This document shows positions 32,656-45,418 of a DNA stretch of 64,000 nt, in pieces (the stretch's first letter is position 1; every line of letters begins with the position of its first letter). The stretch covers positions 35,070,218 to 35,134,217 of the forward strand of contig CM066982.1 in NCBI GenBank assembly GCA_033977485.1. Reading direction: 5' to 3'. The DNA comes from Hydrangea macrophylla (Eukaryota; Streptophyta; Magnoliopsida; Cornales; Hydrangeaceae). Made by a program: the position numbers and the translations under genes. The notes below the pieces were generated by a model. It worked only from the letters and a program-made list of their open reading frames with translations. It had not been told where the DNA came from and made no database searches.

Positions 32656-33699
32656 TGTGGACCATGAACTACGTAGATGGGGGTGGTCCTGGCGTTTCCC
32701 TCGATAGTGTCCCGGGACGAATCCAAGGAGCACACTTCAGGGAAACTAGAACTTTCTTATGCGGTCCTAGAGACAAAGTGTCGCCACCTAATTTTTATCG
32801 AGAATTAGGAGACCCAAGTTTGACTCGCCCAAAATTACTTGCCCTTCATTACCAGAAACTAGATCGGGGGTCTTGGTACGAGAGGGAGCCCAAGCAGGAC
32901 TAAAGCACCCCCTCCTCGCCCTACCGAACGGTAGGCCTTGATTCAAATATCCTTGTTCTTAATTCATAATTGGTGTTGTTTCCTCAAACATACTAGGTAA
33001 TATATATACAAGTCAAAAAGGGAACATCTAAGGAAAATCATATCAAGAGATTAAATCAAGTAGAAGTAGGATGCACATGCAATACAAAAGAGAGGTATAC
33101 TCACAGTGGCTAGTCCCGCCCGAACCGATGCAAGTAAAGGAAAAATGTCATGATATGCAAGAAGGAACGAGAAGACTTACATTGGGTTGACTCAAGCGGA
33201 GTCGTAAAAAGCAAAAGAAAGGAAATGTGCAATACAATCATGCAATCCTAGATAAGATGTCTCTAACATATAAGTATATAAACGGAGACTATCCTAAAAG
33301 AATTGTGTCGTTGAAAACAAAGTTGTAAACCCAGAAAAATTCTAAGAGAAAGGACAGATATAGTACACGATACATAGGCACTAAGCCACATATAGACGAG
33401 GCAAATCCACAAATTTAAGTCCGGAACCATGGCATTCAATTCTCTTCAGTAAGACACCAAGGAATACTCGAGCATTACAAAAATACATGCAAACAAATGT
33501 TCTGCATGATAAACAAGGAAAGGATGTCATCAATCATATTTCCTGATTCAGCAAGCTCTAATGAATCCTATCAAAGGTGCTCTTAAACATGAGCTGGATT
33601 AAAATCCTTTTATAAAAAGTTATATACATGTCTTAGGGAACTTTTCCAAAAAATAGAACCTCTTTTTCATTTTTGAAGTTAGATAAATGAGTGTTTTGG

Positions 33700-33728
33700 G
33701 AACAGTGGATCAGGACTATCCACTGTTC
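33700..33728 (-). repeat. Perfect 11-bp-stem hairpin in LTR B
   Basis: GAACAGTGGAT (33700-33710) and ATCCACTGTTC (33718-33728) flank caggact. In LTR A (47800-47830) the same structure is partly decayed. Confidence 0.6.
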
Positions 33729-34858
33729 TTGTAAAAATCATAATTTAATTCTACAAATATCACGTGAAGCTCTATTTGGTGTCAAAAGAAAGATATTTCA
33801 TTGTGGTTTATGAAACAAATAATCCCATGAACATGTCATGAACTTAAGGTTTCTGAAAAGTTATTTTAAATAGACTCTATTATTCTGGAAGTTTGGCATC
33901 ATTTGACAAAGGAATACAATACATAATAGAAATTCATGAATTATGTTAATAAAGTTAATCTAAGTTTTTGATCTCTCATCCAATCATCCTAGATGATTTC
34001 TAAACCAAGTTTTATTAATCAATTATTATTGAGTGATCAAGGTATGACCATTTTGTATACATAATCATGATTGTAATTAAACTTAGAAAATTTCAAAATA
34101 GTTGTATTAACTTCAAACGCTTAGAAAATGATCTTAACTCAATCGTATGCTCACGATTTTACATCACCATATAGATACATGAGTTAGGAATCATCCCCAA
34201 AAGCCGGATCATCGTTATCTATTATAGATTTTTTGAAATTCAAAAATAAAGAGACTATGTTCAAATCTGTCAACCGATTTCTCAACAATTTCTAAAATTA
34301 GCATATGGATCCTAGTAGCTCTCAAAACGGATCGAATGAAAACTAATTCATCAAAGTTTACTCAAAAAATTTGAAATCAATCAAACTAAGGGTTTTGATG
34401 GACCAAATTAATCTCATGGACAAAACCAATCTATTTTGCTGAATTCTATCTAGTTCATTTTAAAGTGTGAGAAAAACATCTTAAGTGATGGTTAAAGCTT
34501 ATTAGAGAGATCAAACTCATAGATCAACTTAATTATCATGATTCCCAATTAATTTATCCCTCAAGTTCTATGAAGAACTTTAGATCATGGATCAAAGGGA
34601 CTTACAAATATCCTATTGGAGATGAATTTCAATAGGAATTCTAGGTTATAGGAATAATCAAGAGAAAAGTTTGAACATAGGAATCATCATTCTCACATAT
34701 CATACTTCCAAACCATCATAGTATTCAAAATAAATACATATATATAATCATGTATGCATGGATCTAAACTAAAATAGAAGAATGAAATCAAAATTGAAAG
34801 TCAAAAGTGAAAATCAATCTCTAATTAAGAATTATCAACAAAATCAAAAGAGACTTGG

Positions 34859-37800
34859 TGCCACGCCTCGGAGTAAGCCAAAAATAGGGAAAATTAAAAT
34901 TTCTTTTATGGGTTCGTGGATACATGACTAGTTTGTTAACCGTCCCATCCTTCTAACTCTACACCATGCAATCATAAGGGAAATGCTAAGGAATAAGCAT
35001 GACTTAAACTTATCAGAGTATAATTACAGCGGCAAAAATTAAACAAGAGTTACAATAACATCAATCCTAATACAAGAGGCCATACTAAACAATTTACATA
35101 AGATTAAAAACAACAGGAGAAACTATCTATCAACTCTTCAGCAAGGCTTTATCCTCATTAGTTCCATGGCACTGCATCCTGAACTCTTCTATCTACCTCC
35201 AAACCTGCAACACTCTGGGCATAGGAATGCCCAAGCGTAACATGCCATCAGCCTTGGAACAAGGCTGAGTGAGAGTCTTAACCACACAATAATCAATAAA
35301 TACAAAACATCTCTCGACTCACGTCATAGTTTAGTATCTTAAGATATGGTTAATCTCTTATCAAAAGACGCATTCTCACCACGGGCATAGCAGAAGTCTC
35401 AACAAGACAGGTAGACAGATAAACATGACATCCTAGAATACATTCTCCTTATTTTTTATCCTCGTGCGTGCAAATGCATGACCAATGCGACTTACTCCCG
35501 ACTCTTTTTACAGACACTTGCTTTTCAAAATAGATACTTTTTAAAACCATTTCATTTTAAAACCAAAACTTTCCAAAACCAAATCATTTCACTCATCAAT
35601 TTAATCTCATCATTCATTTACTCTTTCTCATCCACTTGACAACATACGGTACATCAAGGATGATAACCTGCTATAATAGCTGATTCATACTTATTCCCTT
35701 GATTGGACACCGGACGTCTTCACGACACACACTATCAGTAAACAATATAATTGGCACATGGGACGTCTTTAACCATGTGTACTCTCACCGGTCGTCTACA
35801 CGGTTGAGAAGTATATTACAGCACTAGCCAGACATCTTTAACAATACATGGGATGTCTTCAATCACGTATGCGCATCACCGGACGTCTTCAACGGTAAGA
35901 GGCGCGCTAGGAATCCTAACTGTCCATGTCCACCCGGCTCGTCTGCCGTTGATCCATCAGATCTAGCAATCACATATATTTCTCATTCACATACCTCATC
36001 TCATTTACATTCTCATCAAACACTTCTTTTTCTCACACAATGCATACTGACACATGTCATGAAATGCACGCGTGTCCACTATTAATACTCATATGCAAAT
36101 CTACTTTTATTCCTCTTTATTGTTAACATGGCATGCGTTATCTATTCCAGTCAAAAACATCATAAAACGTGCATTTAACAGATAGCAGCAAAGATATAGC
36201 ATATAAAACATGGATCACGATATCTATTCCAGTCAATAACATCGTAAAACGTGCATTTAACAGATAGCAGCAGAAACGTAACATATAGAACATGAATTTG
36301 ATACCAATAATCATATAGATAAAACCCTTAACATGCTCACGTATGCGATAGCACTACCATAACATGCTTTGCATAGCCACACAATTATTGGAATACATGT
36401 AGCATCTTAAATCAATATATTACTTATACAAAACATCATACAGATAGCTTTTAAACATCTTATATTAATCTTATTAGGATTAGAGTGAGGTTAGAAAACT
36501 CACCTTGAGTCGCCGATCCTCAGAAAGCAGATAAACGTCAAGTTCTACAACAATAAACGGAAGAAACAACAATAATGTATGAGTACAACTATAGGGGCAA
36601 AATGGTAATTTTACCAAATAAGATTATAAACTTCAAGGTAGTGATCTACGTGTCATTCTAAGTCCAACACCATTGACTAGACTCAAATCGGAGTCCGTCG
36701 CGTTTTACGGGATAAAAGGTAGGGCTTGCTACACTAATACGGGCCCTAAAAGACAGGTTGTATTTTCGACTGAGTTGAAAGGTCACCAAACTTTAAGGGA
36801 ATGTTCTAGACATTATTCTAAGAATTTGGGAACTGACCGCGTATTTTTCGGAGTCCTAGATTATTTATTATGAATTATTGAAGATAATATATATTAGTAT
36901 ATACCCGAAAAGGGATTTAAATACATAATTATAATTAAACTGAGAAATCAGTACTTAGAAGTATTTTTATTAAATACTAGCTATTAAAATACACTACCGG
37001 TATTTATCTCGTAATTTTTGGAGCTCATTTAGTATTTATAATAATTAATATACTAATAAAATGGTTCCTGATTGATTATTAAAAATACTTATATATATAT
37101 ATATTATGGCTTTATAAATCTTGGGATATCATAAAATAGTGTTGGGGACATTCCTCTAATTTTCCAAAATTTATTAAAGCTCATAAGCATTTAAAATCAA
37201 TTTAAATACTAAGGAAACTTAATATTTATTATTTATATTATACATAAAGATAATAACCACATTCTATTATATAGCCATAAAACAAAATATATGAAATATT
37301 AATTAATAATTTAGTATAAAACACTACTAGGGACATATCCCTAATTTTTTGAAATTTATAAATACATATAGGTATTTAATATTTATTTAAATACCCTTAA
37401 AATTATTTATTTGTATATAATAATAATAATTATATTATTATTATAATAATGTAATTATACTTAGTATGTTAAGAATACTATATAAGATTACTCCATAATT
37501 TAAAACAATAATAATACATTTTATAAACTATTTTATAATAATAAAATCATTTAAAACTAATTAAGAATAATAATAATAATATTACTAATAATCTCAGGCC
37601 CATCGGGTCAACCCGAACCGACCCTATGCTAAACGGATAACCCGTTTATAGAAACAGGAAACCCAAATCAGCAACCCAATAGGTCAGACTCGACCCAACC
37701 ATATCCTAAATGGATTACCCATTTACACATACAAGGAAATCCAAACCAAAATATATTTGGGTTGATCCTAACCCAAACCCATGACCCTATTATACACACA

Positions 37801-39558
37801 AACTGACCTTACCCGTTAACCCTACCCATATCGAACCCAAACCCGGACCCATAACCAACCACAGACACAAACTAACCCGCCCTAGCTAACCCAATCGGGT
37901 CAACCTAACCCAAACCCGAGACCTAAATCTTCTCACAAACTATCCCAACCCGCTAACCTTGACCCGAGCTGAACCTGACCTAAACCCAAAACCATGAACA
38001 CTCACAACACAGCCCGCCCCGACTACCCAAACCCGACCCGAACAGAACCCGGCGTCAAAACGACGCCGTCCTACTTAAAAGGACCCACGGGTTTTCAAAC
38101 TCAACCCTAACCCATGAACCTTACCGGCTTCCAGACACAACATAACCCAATTCTAACCTAAACCCGACCCGCACCAAACCCGGGTGTTATAACCAGAATT
38201 CCCTTTTTCTTCTCCGACAAGTTGCTCGCCGCCGGTGATCCACGATTCGCCGGAGATACTTCTAATGGCCATATCTCTCTCTCCTCTCGATGAAAATTGC
38301 CCAAACCATCGCCAAAAGGACCGGAATTTGGTCCTCTATAACATACTCCAAGCTCAAGCTTCAGTTCATTCGTTTCATGTACCAACAAATTGATTATTCT
38401 TTCGGCCAAAATCGTGAATAATGGCTTGCATGGCCGGCCAAACAAGGTCCTAATCAAAAACTGCTACTAAGTGGTTTTTCTGGGTTCATTAGGGTCTGTT
38501 TGGTGTAGGAAAAAGGGGCTTTGGTTGTGATTTGTAAATCAAGCTCAATCTTGAGCTCTAATGGCTGGCAGGAGCTCACACAGAGCCTTAGGCTTTGTTT
38601 GGCTGCTTGCATGTGGGTCCTAAGGGCTCCTAGATGACATGCAAGGGTTCAGGAAATCAAAGGGGGTGTGGTTTTACCTTTGTTAGTCTCGAATTACTCA
38701 ACTCTTCTCCGATCAACCTCTTTCTCTCTTCTCCGTGTCTCTTCTTCTCCAGTCTTCTTCTTCTCCTTCCTCTGGTCTGAGCGGGTATATGTGTTCAGAG
38801 AGGAGTGGACAGAGAGATTAATTTAGAGAGGGAGAGGGTGTATACGGGTGAGTGTGTGTGAGATGTTTGGTTTCTCTCTAGGCTTCCTCTCTCACACTCG
38901 ATTTCTCTCTCTCTAAATGAAATCTATATTAACAGATTATGTGAGGCTGAGAGAGTAATATAAGAGTGAGGGGGGTGTCTCATATATAGAGGGGGAATGA
39001 TGGGGAGTCATCTCATGTGCTAGGGTGTCCCAAAAGTGTGCCTATGTATGTGTTGTGCAAGGGTAGATAGAGAGGGTAGTGAGTTCACAGTTCCCAAATG
39101 GTAGTAGTGGGGCCCACACGACTATCAGAAGGGGTGGCATGGGTTCCACTTAAAGGTACAAGTCTAGGATTGCATGCCTAAGTCTCAGTTAGAGTACACT
39201 ACTGCGAGAATGAACATAGTTATAATTGAATGCATGTACTGGCTATGAACGTGCCTATGTATGAGTCCGTCTATACATTTCTAATTTGAATCTAGATTGT
39301 CGGTTCTAATATTCTAAAGAGGCACTAAGTTCAAGTCTATCTATGAATTCTAAAATGGAACTAAAACGCAGAGGATACGACTATTCTAGTAGGTACTAGA
39401 TTAGAATTATTGTCGTCGTTGTTAAGGTGTTAACTATGGGACACTGCGAAGATTCCTAACTAAGCTTTTCCTAATGGACCTTCTGTAATCGTAGCACGGT
39501 GACATCACTAAGTCTAATATTCCTACGTGGAATTTCCAAGGAAATTTAAGGTGCTACA
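34859..39558 (-). mobile_element. 4.7-kb solo LTR, Tekay/Del-like, nested in LTR B
   Basis: The ends are TG...CA (plus strand TGCCACGCCTCGG ... GGTGCTACA). The flanking 5-bp duplication CTTGG lies at 34854-34858 and 39559-39563. The intact target reads through in LTR A and LTR C. The - strand end (CTCCGAGGCGTGGCA) resembles the usual end of Tekay/Del LTRs, so the element is read on the - strand. No gag or pol is inside. It includes a C-rich (+) tract at 37593-38190 and short ggacgtctt repeats at 35705-35890. It could also be a very large LTR remnant of an unclassified gypsy family. Confidence 0.8.
37593..38190 (-). repeat. AACCCG-rich, G-on-minus tract in the solo LTR
   Basis: About 600 bp of degenerate aacccgacc/aacccaaacc words with almost no G runs on the + strand. 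At 38013-38039 five CCC runs with loops of 1, 5, 3 and 2 give a canonical G-quadruplex motif on the - (sense) strand. Confidence 0.6.
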
Positions 39559-40788
39559 CTTGGGTCTAGCTATGTGAGTGTGTGAAGAACAAGAGAGGAA
39601 GAAGATGAGTGTTCTAACAAATAAAACAAAACTAAACTAGATCCAAATCGTATAGATCTATATATAAAAGTAGGAATTAGAGATGAAATGTAATGTCTAC
39701 CTCTTGGAGGATTCTTAATTATGCATTCAAAGTTGATTTGAAGAGTCTTCTTCTTCAAGTGCTCTACAAGTTCTTCAAGCACTCATCCATGGAAGTTGAG
39801 GGAGGCATCTGATGTCCAAATCTCTATTCTAATTATCTTGAGATTAATTTAGTAAATTCTAATTCATGATTATCTCTCTAGAAATCTCTTAAATTGAAAG
39901 TATATGTGTGTATATCTTCAAGTTTATTCAAGGTGTACTTAAAGCTTCTTCAAGATGATCTCTAGATATTCCAAGATGATTTCATATGATATGCATGGGA
40001 TCTATATATAGAGTTTTGAAACTTAACTCTTAAGTTTTAGGGTTAAAACAAAGATTTTAGAGGTCAGAAAAGGGTTAAAATGACCATTTTGGTGCATAAA
40101 CGCAGTTTCCAGGCAATTTCCTCGCAGTGGGAGGCTTCTAGAAGGGTTTAGAACTCAAAAAGCTCAATAGAAGGGGCAACTTGTAGGTGGAAGCTTAGGT
40201 GGGACCCGTCACCCCATATGTGGGACCCGTCACTTACTATTGATGATCCCCTGGTTGCCCTTATACCCTGTTTCAAATATTACATTCACTGTTTTTTGAG
40301 ATTTTTGTAAAAATGCTTTTTGGTGTCCGGAATTGTCCGTTTACATACCGTTGGAAAGCTGTCGAGTTGAACTTCAGTATAAAAATATTCTAAGAGATTC
40401 TAAAATGAAAAATGAAGCTCAATTGAAGTCTGGAACTCCTTCGGAACATTCATCGTCTTTTTGAAATCAAACGACTTCCTTTTTAAAATTGCTTTTCAAT
40501 ACGCGTCGACTTAGAACTTATCTTTAAAATTGATTTTCTGGATACCTAGAATACTACATTTAGAACACTTCATGTTCATGTAGTTCTGAGTGAATATAAA
40601 TTCTAAGAGACGATTTACTGGGATTTATGCAAGGAAAAGGGCTTTTTTGAACTTAAAGTCAATTTCTGAAGTTCGATCTTTCGATTATGTGGAATCCAAT
40701 TCCTTCATGGGGTACTTTTCATCATCAAATCCTCTAAGATGTTGTCAACCCTAAATCCTATCAGCATGGTCAAAATTAGGTGTCTAAA

Positions 40789-41876
40789 ACAATGATGTTG
40801 GCAAAAACTCTGACAACTTCTTGGCTTTTTTAGGACTGCATGCTGATCTTGATTCAATGATAATATCAAACAAAAAGCTTAATTGGTTATTCAACTCTAC
40901 TCATTCAATTCTGACTTCTATCATTCGTTCGATTCTAATGATTTTCCACTTTATGCTTCTTCCTTATCATGATTGATGTAATAACAGTGTTTGGAACTTC
41001 TACTCGTATCCATCTTTGGATGCTCTTTGAGTTTTACAATTGATTATAGATCACTCTGGACCCATACACTCGAGATCATGGCAGACTAGACGATGATAGA
41101 CTAGACCAGAACAAAGGTTGACAGACATTGACACAGGAAGATGATACTCTTGACACTGAAATTGAAGTTTGGAGAAAAACCAATTTTCCTTAATCTTAAT
41201 GTGCGTTTGTCATGTTTGACATATCTCTTTGCTTCTCATGTGCACTTTTCATCTTAGTGTGATAATACTCAGTTGATAAAGTAATACTTTGGAAATACTC
41301 CATATGGATCTCAATCAATCCTTTGCTTTTTCTAAAATGTGCTTCGAATTAGTGCCTTAGTTAGAATAAGAGACAATTCATTTCCAATGTTTTCAAAGAT
41401 ATACTTGACGGCTCAGGATTCGTTTATAATGTGGAAGGGGGAACAGGCAAACGATGTTTGCCCCTAGTTGATGGGGATAAATGGTAGTTTGGGCAAACGC
41501 AATTTGCCCCTAGTATGGCAGACATATCTTGAGGCTCTGGACAAACCTGAAAGCTTTGCCCCTAGTTTGCAAGATTCAGGGACCGGGAGCTAGGAAAGCT
41601 TACCTACTTATCCCTAATTGGGAATCAAGTCCAAAATAGTTTGGCTGAGGTTTGAAGGAAGGTATTCGAGATGTGGCTAAGTGTTTCAGGAGTAGTGACC
41701 GAACCGAGTAGGTTGCCTACGTATCCCCAAGTGGGAATCAGGTCAAGCATAGTTCCTCGACGGTTGGAGGTTTTTGGAAAGAGCAAGGATTCAAGAATTG
41801 GGGGACTTTTCAAGCCATGTCATCAGACATATTTTCTGAAGTAGGTCACTTATGGTAGCATTTGAAGGAAACTAAA
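40789..41876 (-). other. 3' end of Ogre-M internal region 1
   Basis: Homologous to 28260-29155 down to about 40970, but the tandem arrays, pre-PPT hairpin and PPT are missing before LTR B, so about 2.4 kb has been deleted. It contains a GGCAAAC-gat-GTTTGCC hairpin near 41446-41462. Confidence 0.55.
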
Positions 41877-43203
41877 TGATCTCGTCAAAATCAAGATATA
41901 AAAGTATGCTTACTTATGCTTTACTTTCAAAAGATTTGCAGTGAGGAAGTAAAGGTCGAACCCACAGAGATTGAATACTACGCACTTTAATTTTTAAAAC
42001 CTAAATTTAATTAATTAAGAAAAACGAATTTTGGATTTAATTTGAATTAAACTAATAACAATAAAAGTAAATCTAAATTATGAAAGCAATTAAATTTTTG
42101 TTTTTATAATAAGTTTAAGGAACCTAGGATTGCAAATCCACCACTAGCTTCATAATAAGGGTATTTACGAATTACTTTAGCTTACTAAGTTGGATGATAA
42201 TGGGGAATTGTAGCTACAAGCCCAATTCCTCCGTCAAGAAAATAAGTATGGTTCAAGCACCAACATAATCCATCTTCGGTTAGCACGAATTATCCGACAT
42301 TAAACTAAGGTTGTGGTATAATCCGTCTAATCTAGGCATGGACTATTCGGATACTTGATAGCAAAATTCAATTTAAGCACCATTACATGTAAATAATCTA
42401 AACAAGCACAGCAAGCATAGATCACAGAGCACACTACCATCAAAATAGATCTAAGACAAGAGTAAACTTTGAAAGTAACGATTTAATCAATAAAAGCACG
42501 ATTTATTTATAAAAATCCTCGGAACATGTAACTGTCATCCATACATAATAAAACTAAAATAAAAACATAAAATACACCCTATTACTTGGCTAGGGTTTCA
42601 TTGAAACCCTAGATCTTGAGTTTAGTTGGCCATAGAATTGATGAACGACAAGAGGTGAATGGAGGAGGCCATGGGAATCCTTGGTCTTCTTCTTCTTCTC
42701 CTTGCTTTCATTTCTTCAATGGATGGAGTTTTTGTTGTATATGGATGTATCTAATGTTGTGTAATGATATGTAACCACAAAATTGATTTAGAATATGATT
42801 TATATAGAGTTTGGAAGGATTTAGGCAACTTTCCTAAGCCAAATCGTACTATTACTGCTGTATTTAGCATTCCAGACGTAATTAGGAAGTTTCGTTCGCG
42901 TAGGAGTCTTCAGAATACTGAAATACATGTATTTGGTTTTTACATAGGTCGCGCGAGCGGGCCGCGTGAGTGCGATTTTGGGAGGTCGAGCGAGCGATTT
43001 CCTGGGTTTCGCGCGAGCAGGCCGCTCGCGCGATGTGGTTTTTCAGCTTCTTTTCTTCTGCTTTTTCACCCCATTTAATTCTTACTTTTCTCCAAATCCT
43101 AACAGAAAATAGAAAACGAAGTAAAAATATACAAAAATAGGATAAAAAAGTACTAACAACTGTGAATTAAGGCATGTAATTAGGATTTGTTCTCTCCTGA
43201 TCA
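41877..43203 (-). mobile_element. 1,327-bp solo LTR, Athila-like
   Basis: The ends are TGATCTCGTC ... CTCCTGATCA. The 5-bp duplication CTAAA lies at 41872-41876 and 43204-43208, and the uninterrupted site aaactaaactacttc is present in the sister internal region at 29170. Near one end it carries ggtcgaacccacagagattg, like the gtcgatcc block of the LTR at 54949-56523. A tctatataaat box (- strand) lies near 42797-42805. Confidence 0.85.
42948..43034 (-). promoter_or_regulatory. TCGCGCGA dyad cluster in the Athila-like solo LTR
   Basis: TCGCGCGA palindromes occur at 42949, 43009 and 43025, and related CGAGCGAGCGA and GCGTGAGTGCG at about 42985 and 42963. This is a GC-rich island in AT-rich DNA, 150-230 bp upstream (- strand) of the TATA box. 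Confidence 0.55.
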
Positions 43204-44357
43204 CTAAACTACCTCTCCTCTTTTTTTTTTTTTTTTTTTTTCTTCTTTCTTTTCTTTGATGGTTGATTCTTTTCAACTTTTCACTAGCCAGCCAATTCTA
43301 CATTTCTCATCATACATCATACATGTTTTCGGAGCAAAATTAGCCCTTCAAATCTTTGGGCTTACTTAAAGAAATTATAAATCGAAGCTTTGGGATAATT
43401 CATGTTCCCAATTTCCTGCTCTTCTTCATTCTCCTTCCTCTTCTTTTCTTCTTTCTTTTCTTCTCTCTCTAAAGTTTTGACTGACTAGGATTAGGTTCCT
43501 GAAAATAACACGCAAAATTATTATTATTTTTTTTCATGCTCTAACTTTTGCCTAGGTGCCCTTTCGGGTTTTCATCCTAGCGAGCTTCTTCTTTTTTTTT
43601 TTCTTCTTTTTTTCTTCTTTTTTCTTTTGTGCTCTAACTTTTGCCTAGGCACCCTTTCAGGTTTTTATCTTAGCGAGCTTCTTTTTCTTTTTGAGAGAAG
43701 TGGTTTATTTGAAATGTTTGGCTACCATCAAGAACAAAGTGTACATGTCTTGCAGTTTAGACAGGCTTGAATGGCTCATTTTTCTAGTCTCAAGATTTTG
43801 AAATGGGAAGATCAGGGATTTAAGCTAGTCCCGAGTTACTATCAAGCATATCTTTTCAACATTTAAGCACAAGCATCTCAAGATTCTTAAAGTAAGACTA
43901 ATCAATTCTTAGCCTTCTTTGGCGTTAGTGCAAAATCCACTTTGATTCTTTCAAGATTCTTTTCAATGCAAAAATTCATCGGCAGTGTATATTTCACAGT
44001 AATCAGAGAAATGACTTTTTTAGCTTAAAGATTCATTCATTCATGACTAGGCGCAATTAATCAAGCAAATCAAGATTTCATTTCATTACTTTTGAAAGAG
44101 AAGGATTACAGTACTCAACATAGACTTAAACATAACTTCACGATAGACTCGACAACAAGACTTAAAACTTACTTGACTGGACTCGACCTGATCTCAAGTG
44201 GAACATCACTGTGATTTGTTTATTCCTTCTTAAGCATCCATTTGGTTCCAACAAGCAGCTGTTTCCAAACATCATCATCCAATCATTTATTTTTAAACTT
44301 CAAGCTTTTTGTAGTGCCCTTTCTAATGTCTCTGCTAAATCTGGCTCTGCCTTTCAA
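43204..44357 (-). other. UTR start of Ogre-M internal region 1
   Basis: Non-coding. It holds pyrimidine tracts and two CTAGG/CCTAG hairpins (43551-43580 and 43644-43673, the second with a damaged stem). It is collinear with 29160-30257 of internal region 2. Confidence 0.5.
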
Positions 44358-45418
44358 TCACCCTCTGGATCTCCAAAAAATACTTAATTGGATGGAGGTG
44401 GGAATCCATGGAAAAGGTACCGCAATCCGCTTATGCCATGTAGTGGTGAAAGCAGTAATCGATGAAGATTGTAGAATTGAATCTCTCATAACCCCTATGG
44501 CGTCCTCAAAAGTGGCATGTCTATAGCCATACTGTCTGGCTACTCTATATGGGATGGAAAAAGTGGTAGCATGTAAACCAATAAGCCATATCCCGCTTTG
44601 CCCTGGAAATCTAACAGTAACTGAACAGTAACCCCAACCGGCATAGACCCAACGGATGTCCTCGGTGGTGAGACTGCTTAGCCAAATGAACCAAACCTCA
44701 GAATTACTGAAAAATCTTTGTACCTGTATCTGATCTAAAGAAGGGATTCTGCAAAGACGACGAGGATATACCAATAAAGTGAGTCGCTCAAGAAGCCAAG
44801 TTTGCAGCACTAAAGGGTCACTAGAAAGAAGTACTGTCCCATCAGCATGTGCCTGATCTAAACCCATTAGAGTTTTTGCTAGGACCAACATCATAGGGTT
44901 TCATCGATAATGAAGTCCACAAGAAACTGGTATGAGGGCATGAAATGATGAAGAAACATGAAGTGCAAAATCATAGCCAAAGTTAAGGCACCCCATCCAG
45001 ATATGGAATGATCGAAATGTCCTCCCATGGTAGTACAATAGCGAGCATATAGGTGGGGAAAATCAATCTCCTGATCAGAAATCATAGATTGGGCAATAGA
45101 AGGAGAACAACTGAGGAGTGATGATAGGTTCTTTACATATCCAGCTTGAATGGTGGGAAGGATTAGATCGGAGTAAGGTCTAAAATCGAGAATGGCACTG
45201 AATTCCTCAAATAGTGGTGAGATCTCTTGATGTCCAAACCAAAATACATGGAATTCTGGATCCCAACATCGAATGGAGGCACGCATAATATCTTCTTCAA
45301 ATTTCACATTTCTCAGCTGAAAGAGAGTACTAAGGCCAAAATATCTTAAATATAGATGGTCAATATCGGTGACCTCATCCATATATGAAAAAAGAGCCTG
45401 AGAATCAAGAGGAGACAT
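44358..45418 (-). pseudogene. Ogre ORF1 protein (DUF7745-like), one frameshift
   Basis: Two - strand frames, 45418-44891 and 44894-44358, together read as one ~355-residue protein. They overlap by ATGA, which is best explained by a single frameshift. The first has FGLSTLFQLRNV, RCWDPEFHVFWFG (compare the usual FWDP-x-CFTFG) and EISPLFEEFSAIL. The second has LVLQTWLLERL, LTTEDIRWVYAGWGYCSV, WLIGLHATTFSIPYRVARQYG. This is the domain order of the plant DUF7745 proteins encoded as ORF1 upstream of gag in Ogre elements. Their role is not known. No gag or pol follows. The cassette sits exactly where the sister internal region keeps its gag piece. Confidence 0.75.

Larger units (their letters stand above)
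32656..40788 (-). repeat. LTR B of Ogre-M with nested solo LTR
   Basis: Ends (- strand) GGTCCACA at 32656 and starts near 40788 (first bases changed to TTTAGACACC). Removing the nested 4,700-bp insertion and its 5-bp duplication leaves about 3.43 kb, matching LTR A (3.41 kb). A TATATATA box lies at 40003-40010. Two GTGGGACCC dyads start at 40199 and 40220, 21 bp apart. Confidence 0.8.

Noticed and set aside
38158..38457. 99-codon frame on the - strand in the solo LTR
   Set aside because: It lies in LTR sequence with no recognisable domain. It could be captured leader DNA but cannot be supported as a gene.
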